Assembly (NCBI GenBank): GCA_025677825.1
Contig: JAIXMO010000041.1
Location: 62,001-126,000 of the forward strand
Source: Helicostylum pulchrum
Lineage: Eukaryota; Mucoromycota; Mucoromycetes; Mucorales; Mucoraceae
Length of the DNA: 64,000 nucleotides
Reading direction: 5' to 3'
A model generated the notes under the pieces. That model was not told where the DNA came from. It searched no databases and was given only the letters and a program-made list of their open reading frames with translations. A program made the translations under genes and the position numbers. Positions 29,371 to 40,061 of the stretch are shown piece after piece. Position 1 is the first letter of the stretch; each line of letters starts with the position of its first letter.

Positions 29371-30030
29371 TGCAAACAAATCCTTAAGTAATTAGCCAAG
29401 TCATTCAGAAATAATATAGCAATGCATACATAGAAAGCAGATAATATTTTTGGTCACGTAAACCATCAATGTTTACATATACTAAATACCAACATCGGTA
29501 AAAACCCCTTTGATAAACCCCCCAAATTTTAAAGGCAAAAAGAGGAAAAAGATCGCCAGAGTAAAGTAGCAGCCACATAAAAAAGATACTACTGAACAGC
29601 GGAGGACTTTTACCAGCAAGGAAAGACACTACCAAACAAGAAGAAACATTTACCAGTAAGGAATGTCTTATCAAGGACCTGTCTTATCCAGGCACACCTT
29701 CTCACGATCCAAACTTTAGCAGCGGAAGCATAACATCAGAAGAAAGTCAAGCGGTAGAAAGTAAGCATTTGATACGGAAGCGCCACTAAGAAGCCAATCG
29801 CACGTAAATAACCATCAATATAAGAAGAGTAGTACAATCTATTATGTACGAATTACTATATATAGGTATAATACGTTATATATTCTTACTATGTATAATT
29901 ATAAATAATAATTCTAAAGAAAAAGAAAAAAGAGAAAAAAAGGAACTTTTTTTTTCCAGTTTATTTATAGTCATACAATTATTGCTGTCAGTTTCTCTGT
30001 ATCTTGACCGGCAATGAAATAAAATATGAT
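29371..30030 (+). repeat. Dispersed repeat, copy 1
   Basis: About 660 bp that aligns along its length, in reverse orientation, with 61270-62024. Shared landmarks include TGCAAACAA at the left end, GTAAACCATCA, CTTATCAAGGACC, ATACGGAAGC, ACCATC with TATAAGAAGAG, AGGAACTTTTTTTT and CAGTTT with GTATCTTG near the right end. There is no long reading frame. It could be a solo LTR or a non-autonomous element. Terminal repeats and target duplications were not resolved. Confidence 0.7.
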
Positions 30031-31066
30031 CTCTCTCTCTCTCTCTCTCTCTTGATCTAAAAAGACTTTTTTCCCAGAAGATGTTTAGTAGGAATAGTGT
30101 CGTAGATTTTTACGGTGCGTAAGTTTGAACTTGGAGCCTAAAAAATAATTGCGGCCCTATTAGTCATTATTATTTACTTTTAAATTGTTAGAGTTCATTC
30201 TCGAGTCTAAGAGTCGAAAAACTTGAGTTTATTTCGAGTCTATTTTTTCAGTTTACAATTCTATTTGCAAGTCTAAAATTGTAAATACCAAAATCGTATC
30301 GAGTTTGAGAATTGCAATGAGCAAGTCTATACCGAATCTAATAAACCAAAACTGCATGGCAATTTCCTTTTGTATCAATAAATACAAACTACCTGGTTTT
30401 TTGGATACATCTTTATATTGCGTAAAAATTCAAGTTTGGACTCGAAAGTTTAAGTAGGAATATCCGTATGAAGCTAGCTTCAGGTGTTTCTGTATCTTGT
30501 ATCTTTTGACGTTTGGGCTGTAACTAGAACTCATATTTGCTCATCAATTGGTACTAACAAAGGTAAAATTATAATACACGATAAAAATAAAATCCCTATG
30601 AGAATCTTGTACTTGTTGATAATATATTTATAAGCAATTTTATTTTGTAAAGCTCGAATTTCAAGCCAGGTTTTTTCTCACTATATTCTTAAATTGGTAG
30701 TATTTATCTTGACACATATTATTCAAGTTCGTCAAAAATCCTTTCTCCTGAAAGACATTCTTCACACTCCACTTCTACATATTTTAGCTGATTAGTAATA
30801 TCACCTACTGAAACTAACTTGTAAAAAAAAAAAAAAAGCATCATACTTTAATTTCACGAGATCTTCTGTCTACATTAAACAAAAAAGTATCACACATTCG
30901 GTAAATGATTTTCTTTTCAACTCGTACATAGATCACGTGTAGTAGGAAAAGTCCGGTCCCTTTTTCACTTGTATTAGAAAACGCTATTTTTTATTTATAT
31001 TTTTTTTTTCTTCCCTCCCCTTATCTTTTATTTTGTATGCGTATATATAAACACTAGAAATAAACA
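30031..31066. other. Intergenic region upstream of the F-box gene
   Basis: About 1 kb. It begins with a (TC)n run at 30031-30053. A loose family of GAGTCTAA/CGAGTCTA-like words occurs between 30190 and 30330. A TATATAAA-like sequence about 20 bases before the F-box start (31041-31050) may be its core promoter. No gene is seen. Confidence 0.4.
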
Positions 31067-32113
31067 ATGAAATTGATAAATTTACCAAATGAGCTGTTAC
31101 AAATTATTACCAGTCACTTACCACGAGAAAGTGTATCTCGGCTATGTTTAACATGTACAGAGGGATACCAGTTGTTTCTACCAACATTATATCGACATAT
31201 CGAGTTAGGTCATCGTACGCAGATTAAACAGCTTGAACAAGGATTAAAACGAAACTCATTTTTAAAAGAAACTGTAAAAGAACATACACATATTCTGACG
31301 CTAAAAAGTAGACAAGGAGGGAATAGTCCTTGGTTAATTATCTCATTATTTGAGCAGTTACCGAACATAAAGCAATTACTGTTCCGTGATTTCTTATCTT
31401 TGCCCGTAAAGAGAGTAAACCAAGTATTAGGAACCTTACCAAGACTCGAGTGCCTTCACTTTCAATATTGTGACTTAATAAATAATCCACAAGAGGAAGA
31501 TGAGGACACTAAACAAATATTGTGCAACTTGGTTGAATTAAATTTAATGTGGACCGATTTTTCAGCGGATGCAATTCGGCAGCTAGTTTTAATTACGCCG
31601 AATTTAAACCGTGTTGTATTGGGCGCAAATCATAATAGAAAGAGGCTAGCTAATGATGCTGCACTCGGTATTTTGACAGAATATTGTCGAAATATCAAGG
31701 ATTTATCAATTTCTCTGCAACAAATTAAAGAAACTTCTATCTGTCAAGTTATTCAAACTTATGGTTCGCAATTAGAAAAATTATCTATAAGGTGTGAGGG
31801 AAATGAAACTATTCAGACTATATCGCACTATACTAAAAAATTGCAACAATTAGTAATTCGATGTAACTATTCTGGTTATAATAATGTCATGAATATATTA
31901 GAGCAGTGTCAGTATTTAACTCATTTAGAAATGGTTAGTTGGCCATTACAAGATGTTCCCAGTATTGTTCTAGACCAGATAAGATGCCGACACACTAATT
32001 CGTCTTCTTTTATCGCCGCTCCCACCTCTTTGTATATAGAAGGCATCAAGCGGACTGTTGCATTGGATAGACAGGATTTGCAAGAGATACGTAGACTCCG
32101 TCATTATTCATAA
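31067..32113 (+). CDS. F-box protein with LRR-like C-terminal region
   Basis: Predicted substrate adaptor of an SCF ubiquitin ligase; intronless, 348 residues. The N-terminal 45 residues form an F-box (LINLPNELLQIITSHLP, then RLCLTCTEGYQLFLPTLYRHI), which would bind Skp1. The remainder has regularly spaced Leu-rich segments such as LPRLECLHFQYCDL, LVELNLMWTDFS, ILTEYCRNIKDLSIS and YGSQLEKLSIR, consistent with an irregular leucine-rich-repeat solenoid for substrate binding. F-box/LRR proteins are greatly expanded in Mucoromycota, so the target cannot be guessed. The start is the first ATG and follows a TATA-like element. Confidence 0.85.
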   Translation: MKLINLPNELLQIITSHLPRESVSRLCLTCTEGYQLFLPTLYRHIELGHRTQIKQLEQGLKRNSFLKETVKEHTHILTLKSRQGGNSPWLIISLFEQLPNIKQLLFRDFLSLPVKRVNQVLGTLPRLECLHFQYCDLINNPQEEDEDTKQILCNLVELNLMWTDFSADAIRQLVLITPNLNRVVLGANHNRKRLANDAALGILTEYCRNIKDLSISLQQIKETSICQVIQTYGSQLEKLSIRCEGNETIQTISHYTKKLQQLVIRCNYSGYNNVMNILEQCQYLTHLEMVSWPLQDVPSIVLDQIRCRHTNSSSFIAAPTSLYIEGIKRTVALDRQDLQEIRRLRHYS

Positions 32114-32563
32114 CTACTGTGTTTCTATTCGTTTAGTTTTCCAATATGAAAATCATAATAAAGTTACCTTTTTTTATTATAATTACTGTTAATATGTGTT
32201 TAGAGCTTAAAATAAAAGAATAACGAAGTAGATTAGATAAAAGGAGGGTAAAATATAAAGGGAAGAGCAATACTAAGTATCATGAAGACTTTGTAAAGGG
32301 ATTTTATTAATCAGAAAAAAGACAAAGATGAAACTAACAAGAATCATTGGGGCATCTATAGTGTTTGGGTATTGATAACAATAACAAGGGTATTATTTGC
32401 ATATCTTGTAATAACAAGGGCGAATAGTATACAGGCGAGTTCCTGAATACAATTGTGTTTTATTATACGTTACTGGATTATTCGGTTGATTTCGATCATG
32501 ATCATATTGTAGCCAATGCATTAAGTATACTTGACATGAAATCATCATATTCATGCAAGGTAG

Positions 32564-34700
32564 GCACCAAGGCGAAAGGAAATGATTGCAATGATAAAAT
32601 TATTATCAATACTTATCATTGATGGTAATTTTATCATTGCAATCATCACTGCTTAAGACTAATCATTACTGATTGAGTTTATCACTGATGCTAACTCGCT
32701 ATCATCAGTGCTTGATTTATCAATACTGCTAAAAATTTATCATTACTGATTCCGCTATCAGTATCGCTGATTTAATCCGTGCATAAAAAAAGGCATTTTA
32801 AGTTCTTATTGAAACATTGAAAGTCCATGGTACTGATAAAATACCTATTCAATCAGGGGGGTAACGATAGCGCATTTCGTAATATATTTTCATAAATATA
32901 TTTCTTTAAAAAAAGGAATTATTAAAAAAAAAAAAAAATTTATTATTTACAAATGAATTGCGTTGTTTTTATATATATTAAGAAGAGGAAGTGTATATGT
33001 TTATATAATGGGAAAGGTACGTGTTTATATAATAGTTCGTTATTGTTATTTAGTACGAACATGAATTAAATAGGGTATAGTAAGGTAAGAAGAAAAGGAA
33101 CACTTATAATAAGTCAATACCTTGAATAATAATAATAAAAAATAGTTAGAATAAGCTTAAGTTTGTATAATTAGTTTGTTCTTACCTTTTAGTCTGAAAG
33201 TGAGTAGTAGTAAAAATACAAGATACATAGAATAAAAATAATACTATGTTAGTGTTACTAGTTAAATTTAAATTTAATATGACATTACCTGATCTCGAAA
33301 GAATGGGATGAATTGCAGCATGATTGCGGACAGCCGTATATAAAGCTCCAGAAAAAGGAAACTTTTATTTATTTCAGTAAAGGAAAAGTGATAAAAAAAA
33401 GAAGGAAAAAAAAGGAAAGAAAAAACAAAGAGCGATTTTACTGCCAGCCAAGATGCAATTATGGTTTCTTTTGTCACCTACCTGCGGAAAGTCAACTCTG
33501 TCAAATTAGAAATTGAAAAATCTTCTTCTTCAATAGCTAATATGTCGATCCCAAAAAAAAAAAATAGCGAGTAATACTGAAATTTGCCAGTTAAAAAAAA
33601 AAGTAAATAATAAAATAACTTACAGTCGGTTTCTTTCCTGCAGTCTTCCTCGTACCTTCATTATGGATAGCTATGGATAATAAGTGGCACTTAACCCAAT
33701 TATCTTTGTACCTTTAAATACAATCGCTACCTGATACATCGCCAAATATAAAAAAAAATCACGAATCATATACTTAGTTTTAGAAGCAAGAAACGAATCT
33801 CAGCAGAAAAAAAAAGGCACCAAAGATAAATTTGCTATGCAATCGAATTAGTAAAAATGAACTTGCTGATTTCTTTAAAATTTCACCTTTATATATATAT
33901 ATATATATATATATGCATTTCCGTCATATTAATTAATTACTCTGTTCATGTTGTCGATATTATCTTTATCGTCGGTTTAATTCAAAAAACAGTTAAAAAA
34001 ATTAACCAGGTTGAGTCATCCAACTAGTTCTGCGTAACCTCTCCTTCAACAGCTTTCCGTATAGACATGTCGACGAATGCAACCATTATTAGCAACTTGC
34101 AGTAGTATTAATATATTTTTCTTAGCTTAATAATAAAAAAAAAGTTAATAAAAAGGTCAAGAAAAAAGATGGCTTTGTTCCCAAAAAAAAAACATTTATG
34201 TACTTGATTTTTGAGTAATGTTTATTGTAATGAAAGCCTCAACGTTTCGAATGATGTAATCATTGGCAGTTACTTTACTATTGCGGTTAATGGTGGTATT
34301 CATTTAGAGTTAAAAAAAAGTAGTAAAGTAGTTGTAGTTGAATAATGATGCCTAAAAAAAACCTCGTATATATAGCATTTCGTTGGGCGGAATATTAAAC
34401 ATAACCGTAAATTAATGGTACGAAAAAAAAAATATAATGCAATGATAATCCTAATCAGTACTGATGGGTTAAGCATTGAGTTTACTTTTATTTCAAATCA
34501 CGATCTATTGTTAGCAAAAAATAAAAAAAAAAATGCCAGAAATCGAAGTTCGTTCTCTATTTAAATTTGAGGAATTTCAATTGTAATGATAACTTTTTTT
34601 TTTTTACAGCTTAAAATCAATCAGTACTGCTTCTGCAATCAGTACATTGCTTCTACAAGCATTGCTGATATAAGTTTATCATTTTTTCTCGCCTTGGTGC
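32564..34700. mobile_element. Candidate non-autonomous DNA transposon with 23-bp terminal inverted repeats
   Basis: A 2,137-bp segment begins with GCACCAAGGCGA and ends with its reverse complement. Over 23 bp (32564-32586 and 34678-34700) the two ends match at 20 positions. Sub-terminal DNA on both sides is packed with short ATCAGT, ATCACTG and ATCATT words. Just inside the left end lies a perfect 21-bp palindromic pair (32582-32602 and 32626-32646). No transposase frame is present. TA occurs beside both ends, but a one-base offset leaves the target duplication uncertain. Sub-terminal repeats plus terminal inverted repeats are typical of cut-and-paste elements; the superfamily cannot be named. 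Confidence 0.5.
32582..32646. repeat. Perfect 21-bp inverted repeat (hairpin)
   Basis: The left arm at 32582-32602 and right arm at 32626-32646 are exact reverse complements around a 23-base loop that itself holds ATCAATA and TATCATTGAT words. It lies just inside the candidate transposon's left end. Confidence 0.85.
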
Positions 34701-35081
34701 TCTATTAATTTTACTATGTTTCGTCGAGCTATTTCTGAGTCAAAGCTTTGGTAATGCTGATGGTTTTTTTTTGAATTTAGACGTCTTCAAATTTAGCAAT
34801 AAAAAAAAGAGGTTGGTGTCGTTTTTTCCATATTAGAAAATATTGGTCGGTGACGTTTAACTTTTTCCTTTAATATTTAAGAGAAGTATACGATTATATT
34901 GTTTACTATTTTACTATTTTATTGTTTTAGTAGTTTTTGAAGTCATTTTATTCAAACTTCATTTTTTCGCATGTGAACGTATCACGAAATAAATTTACCC
35001 AATCAAATTCATTACACGTGATTTTTTTGCTACATTTTAACATTTAAAATATATAATTTTTTTTGGTCACTTTGTCACTAA
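34701..35081. other. Intergenic region upstream of tRNA-Leu
   Basis: 381 bp of AT-rich DNA with T runs. No gene is seen. Confidence 0.4.
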
Positions 35082-35164
35082 GGAAAGATGGCCGAGTTGG
35101 TCTAAGGCGTCACGTTAAGGTCGTGATCTCTTCGGAGGCGTGGGTTCAAATCCCACTCTTTTCA
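35082..35164 (+). tRNA. tRNA-Leu (anticodon AAG), intronless
   Basis: An 83-base class II tRNA. The acceptor stem pairs GGAAAGA with TCTTTTC and leaves discriminator A. The D arm contains the A-box TGGCCGAGTTGG. The anticodon stem CACG/CGTG encloses loop TTAAGGT, giving anticodon AAG. A long variable arm (ATCTCTTCGGAGGC region) is typical of leucine tRNAs. The T arm GTGGG-TTCAAAT-CCCAC includes the B-box GGTTCAAATCC. No CCA is encoded, as expected in eukaryotes, and a short T run follows. Confidence 0.95.
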
Positions 35165-36315
35165 CTTTTACCTTTCCCTGAAAAATGGTGTATCTAGTCT
35201 ATGTTGTACTACATCGTGATGAAGGAAGATCTTCTAAACTTTTGTTAGAATTTGGTGTCTGGTAGAGAGATAAAATAAAAGGTTAGAGTAAGTTTTAAGT
35301 GAGCACCAGCTCCTGTTTTACAAGCAGCTCGACTTAGGTAAATAAAGGATACAATGGAAAGTAGAATCTAAGGGAATTCAAGTATAAAAGAGATAAAACA
35401 AAAGAGCGTTGTACGTTGATTCGCATCCCCACGACTGTTGCAAAGAATTTCGAAAATAAAAAATAAAAATAAAAATTACTTTGAAAGATAATAAAAAGGA
35501 GGTACGCCGATACCTGCGTCTCGTCGTCGATTACTCTCAAGTAAATAGTAAATAGTAAACAATTCCGAGGGGAAAAAAGAAACTTCAAATAATTTAACAG
35601 ATAATTAAAGAAGTAGCCTTTAATCGAAATACAAGGCCTTTATCCGACATTCTGTTTTCGTTTCGCTGAATCGATTTTCCATCAGAAGAAGTACTGGACC
35701 GCTTTATCCCTTGAAAGTAAGTCCATAGGAGGTACTTTCTGAGGTGCCGAAGGTTGTTTATGTTGGTGGTATACTTCCGTATAACTCAATTGATTATAAA
35801 TCAAATGAAGGCAGAAATTGAAATATTTTATAGACAGTATGTGGACCGAAGATATCATGTATGGGTGGGAGGGGGGGAATGTGTATGTATGGCAACAACA
35901 TTTTTTAAATTGGGGAACACAGCATAACCACAACACCTTGGAATTTGTTACAGCTATAGATTCGATTAGCTACTTAGCCTATGGCCATGTTCACTGTAAA
36001 GGAGCTTATTTTACTATCCTGCAATACAAACAAGGCATTCTTCAACTATATACGGCTGAACAACGTAATCAAATTACATCCCTTAAAAGGATGTATAGAT
36101 AAGAAGTTTAAAGCCTTGTACCGTCAAAAAATTGTTGAAATTATCAAACTCTTCCGACGACTTCTTGTATTCCTCAGTCATAGAGAGATTAGGTACTAAT
36201 AGTGTAAAATTTATTTATTTTATTCAAGATTGTCTTGTAAAGCAAAGACAACAAAGACAATCCGAAATCATCACGCAGTGAGCATCTATAACAACAAAAA
36301 GGCTGCTCTGTAGAA
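35165..36315. other. Intergenic region, no gene supported
   Basis: About 1.15 kb. Several short overlapping frames exist on both strands, but none shows a domain or consistent splicing. It may contain further worn-out parts of the decayed gene to its right, because base composition is similar. Confidence 0.35.
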
Positions 36316-37034
36316 TCAAGAAACAAACAGAGAAGAAAAGCGGTCAAGACTTGCCCAAGGAATATTTTTCCTGTTGTCACCTGTGTCATCTGAATGTTTC
36401 GAATTAAGTTAAAAACATCGACTTGCTTTAATTTTAATTGCTCGTAAAAACTTACCTTGTAAAAGAGACAGCAAATCTGCGCGGGCGGCAGACCTTCTCT
36501 GGTTGATCATCGCCACAGTGTTGTGCAAAGGGCGGTTTATAGTAAATAGGTCAATTATATATTCAGATCGACAAGACAAACTTACCTGATCTGCGAGTGA
36601 CAGTTTTATTGATAGACTTCAAAAAGTCATCAAACTTGCCACTCTCGGTTAACGAACTGAGAAGTACTTTAGCGGATGGTCCTGCAAACCCACATTCGAT
36701 TTTGGAGTTACGGACGTCCGGTTTCCAGTAAAAGAGCACACTACTGTACTTCAATACCAATGACATCGTTTTCATGATAACGCCCATGTTATAGGCTGAT
36801 TGAAGCATGACCTCGACAGGGGACTTTTCTGCCTGTACCTCGATAGCTATTTCGACTCTGAGCTGTGTTCTCGTTCTTTACCTTCGCAACGATTCTATTA
36901 GGTAAGTTCAAAGCATTCCCATGGAGGTTTTCTGCCTCTAACTTGGTAGCTAATTTGAGTTCGAATTGTGTTCTGCGTGCAAGCTCGTTCTTTATCTTCG
37001 TAACAACTCTATTAGATAAGTTCAAGCAAATCAC
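36316..37034 (-). pseudogene. Decayed protein-coding gene with internal tandem duplication, family not recognised
   Basis: Protein-like reading frames on the minus strand run in order but in different frames. The order is NRVVTKIKNELARRTQ..., then RTQLRVEIAIEVQAEKSPVEV leading into YWKPDVRNSKIECGFAGPS and KFDDFLKSINKTVTRRS, and finally INQRRSAARADLLSLLQ joining through a good intron to NIPWASLDRFSSLFVS and a TGA stop. The last junction (donor GTAAGT, acceptor TTCAG) keeps phase, but the junction after TVTRRS does not, and one upstream shift is needed. A block of roughly 105 bp is tandemly duplicated at 36810-37030 with an 11-base deletion in one copy that breaks the frame. It is probably one member of a multicopy family. 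No domain is identified. Confidence 0.45.
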
Positions 37035-37232
37035 TAATAGTCATTGTATTATTACAGGAAAAAACAAATTGAAAAACTTAAAAGCGTGACTATGCGGTGC
37101 GTCCATCTTTCCCCCTTTAGGCCAGTGATCGGTTATTAAAGTCGTTATACTGACGTACCTGATTCGTTATTATTTTTATTTTTCGCTCTTCTTGTTTCGG
37201 GTCATTTTATTTTTTTAGAGTAAACTAAAATA

Positions 37233-38401
37233 ATGTCTTTCAACGACTTGGAGCAAGGTTTTGGTGTCTCGACTTCGCAGAGAAATAGACCACAACAACA
37301 ACAAGGTAATTAAGGAATACCTAATGCTGTAGGTCTTCCTAACTTTTTTTTTTTGATAGATGGCAACGAAAGCGATTATAAAACGTTGACACTCAGAGTA
37401 TCACAACAGGTATTTCATATTAATGGTAATATCACAAGTATTGAAAGACTTGTTGGATTTTTGGGAACTGCTCGAGATACACCTGATATTCGAAATAAAC
37501 TGTAAAAAAAAAATAGCATCATTATTATCATTATGTATTTACAAAGCCTTTTTTTTTATGTGTTGTAGACATGACGTAACCGAAGGTACAAGAGAATTGA
37601 TCAAGGATACTACAGCTGATATCAAAGTTTTGTCTCAAAGTCAAACGACGGATCCTAAAAAGACTGTAAGTTTATTTATTTATGTACTGCATTTGTATTG
37701 ATATAACTATAAATAGCGTCAAAGGAAACTCGAACAACAAAAGTTGTCCAAGGATTTTCAAAAGGTTTTAGCAGAGTTTCAAAAGATTCAAAGAATCTCC
37801 GTATCAAAGCAACGAGAATATGTAGATAAAAAGAAGGCAACTACTGCTATACTTCAATCTCAAGTGTAAGTTTCTACACATGTATTATAATTTATAAGGT
37901 TTTATTATTAACTTTCTGTATTATAAAATAAAAAGTGATGAGGACGACCCAGTACAACAAGAGCAACAACAGTTACTGCAGGCTGATGATACCCAGAGAC
38001 GCATTCAGATCGAAGCTTTAGATAATGAGATTGAATACAATGAGACCTTAATCTCTGAGCGTGAAGGAGAAATCCAAGGTATTGAGCAAGGTATTACTGA
38101 ATTAAATGAAATCTTCCGTGATCTTGGTATGCTTGTTAATGAGCAAGAAAGTGGTATTCGTAAGTATACGCGTAATAATAACAATAATACTACTACCTCT
38201 TTATTTATTCGTTTCATTGTTTTTTTAGAGAGTATTTACGGCAATGTACTTAATATTTCACAAAACACAAAACAAGCTGCGGATGAGCTAACAACCGCTA
38301 ATCGACACCAAAAGAAAGCAAGAAAAAATATGTGTTGCTTGTTATTGATTATCACTATTGTTGGATGTGGCCTTGCTTTGATTATCGTAGTTGCTAAATA
38401 A
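37233..38401 (+). CDS. Endosomal/vacuolar Qa-SNARE (syntaxin Pep12/Vam3/STX7 type)
   Basis: t-SNARE for fusion at late endosome or vacuole. Exons 37233-37305, 37360-37501, 37569-37665, 37717-37865, 37936-38159 and 38229-38401 total 858 nt, or 285 residues. The layout is classic: a Habc three-helix region (about residues 25-160), then the SNARE motif with GITELNEIFRDLGMLVNEQESG, in which the Gln of VNEQ is the zero-layer residue, and a C-terminal membrane anchor (CCLLLIITIVGCGLALIIVVAK) ending almost at the C-terminus. The anchor is preceded by basic residues and Cys that could be palmitoylated. The closest match by motif is the Pep12/STX7 group rather than Sso1 or Sed5. Confidence 0.92.
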
Positions 38402-38962
38402 TACCCTCCCTTTCCATTTAATGATATATAAATTTATTTATTTAACACCATTATAGTTATAAAAAAGTCTTATTTTGACTTATGTTATATTATTTGTTTT
38501 GTACGTGATGCGACCAAATTGGACTACATATTGTTGGATTTAAACGTAAATACAATATAACAGCAGGATTTATGTAACATCGTTGGTTTCAAAACACTAA
38601 AGAGGTCCCTTTCTTTTTTTTTTTAAAAAAAAAGTACTTGTATATGAGGCACTCTTTAAAGGAAATAAACCTTTGTAGGGGGTTTAGTAATCATTAATCC
38701 TTTGGAGACGATCTAATTATTGGAGACAAAAAATAGCCTCTTTTCTTTCGCAAGTAGCCCGATCGACTAGATTCACTACATGACACTGTAATGTTTATGC
38801 GTTTTCCTTTATATTTGAACAGAAGATGCATACTTTAATCAGTTTTTATTCTCTGCTAATACAACATTCAATTGTTTGTTGTTTTTGAAGATGTAAACTA
38901 ATAACAACTTTACGATAAAAAAAAATACCACGTTATACAGTTAATCGATAACTACTTTTAAG
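38402..38962. other. Intergenic region after the SNARE gene
   Basis: 561 bp of AT-rich DNA with no independent gene. If the small spliced gene at 38963 is real, its first exon should lie here, but no clear start exon was found. Confidence 0.35.
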
Positions 38963-39714
38963 CCAGAGGAAATTAAAATTGAGTCTATCTCGAGGTTACT
39001 CCAACAACATTTAATATATCAAAAAGTTCCGAAAAATTCATTCCGGCTTTGGCGTTCATGCGTCAAGAGGCAGAAAAAGAGGCAAAAGGAACAGTCGAAC
39101 AAAAAAAAAGGTGAGTCTGGATTAGATTGCGACAAAACATTAAATTTAAGCTGTGAAGCGGAGAGATTTTTTGTTTTTTTCTCGCAGTAGTTTTAAGTTT
39201 TTTTTTCCCACCTCCCCGATTCGATTTCGCGACTCACCTCTTTCTTCATTTTTCACACCTTTTTCTTGTCGATTTTTTTACTTTAAAATATTATCATCAA
39301 TAGCACAATAATGTTCTTATCTAATAAAAATACCAACAAGTTTAAAGAGGGTTTGAATCATCAAAAAAAAAAGACGAACAACTTTTAAAAAAATAAAGCA
39401 GGCAAAAATGTCATAGCGTTTCTATTTTGAACTTCCTTGCACGAAACAAGTGTAGAACAACAAGTGTACATAAAAATGATTAAATAGATCACACTGTCAT
39501 ATTTTTTAGAATGGGTAGATCACTTCCTTTACGATGCATACTACCCACCAGTAAGTTTTTTTTTATATGTACTTTTTAAAGGAGTTTATACTTATTAGAG
39601 CCGAATAAAAGTAGCGGAGCTCATGGCATTGTGCTAGCTTATACCCGGTATTTGCTTTAGGAAGAACTGTATCCTTTTTTACGGACATATAGAAAGAAGA
39701 AACGCTTATTATAA
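38963..39714 (+). CDS. Possible small spliced gene or C-terminal gene remnant, function unknown
   Basis: Three exon-like blocks join in phase: 38963-39110, 39510-39550 and 39661-39714 (243 nt, 80 codons plus stop included). Donors are GTGAGT and GTAAGT, and acceptors are TTTTAG and CTTTAG. The product has protein-like composition: SRLLQQHLIYQ, NSFRLWRSCVKRQKKRQ, then EWVDHFLYDAYYPP and EELYPFLRTYRKKKRLL at the end. I do not recognise a family. No ATG lies in this frame before an upstream stop, so either a 5' exon is missed or this is the tail of a dead gene. An alternative ATG at 39058 in another frame gives a 38-codon product with weaker composition. Confidence 0.3.
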
Positions 39715-40061
39715 AGGTACGTATACCCCAAAAAATGACACATATTTGCTTTTTGTTTAACTCTAATGCAATATGTATTTAATAATCAGACCAGTTAAAA
39801 CTAACGTTCTTAAAATATATAGTCCTAAATGGAGACCCAGTAAACTTGAAAACAGCTCACAAGCTCTACTAAAAAAAAAAAAAAAAAAGATACAATATTT
39901 ATATAAACCCTTTTTATTAGGCTACATTTTAGATCAAAGTAATACAGATCTTTTTAAGAATGCACATGACCGTTTTGATGTAAATAATAAACAAACTGTC
40001 AATGGACTTGACAACAATAATAAACATTTGTACAGTTCTTTTTAATTATAAAAAAAGGTGT
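39715..40061. other. Convergent 3' intergenic region
   Basis: 347 bp of AT-rich DNA with an 18-A run near 39871. It is likely the 3' side of the Sey1 gene. No gene is seen. Confidence 0.4.

Noticed and set aside
33894..33915. (TA)n run considered as a transposon end
   Set aside because: It is a simple microsatellite inside the larger candidate element and has no inverted partner.
35818..36199. Plus-strand frames rich in Tyr/His/Trp opposite the decayed minus-strand region
   Set aside because: No domain, no splice partners, and they overlap a region whose coding-like signal is on the other strand.
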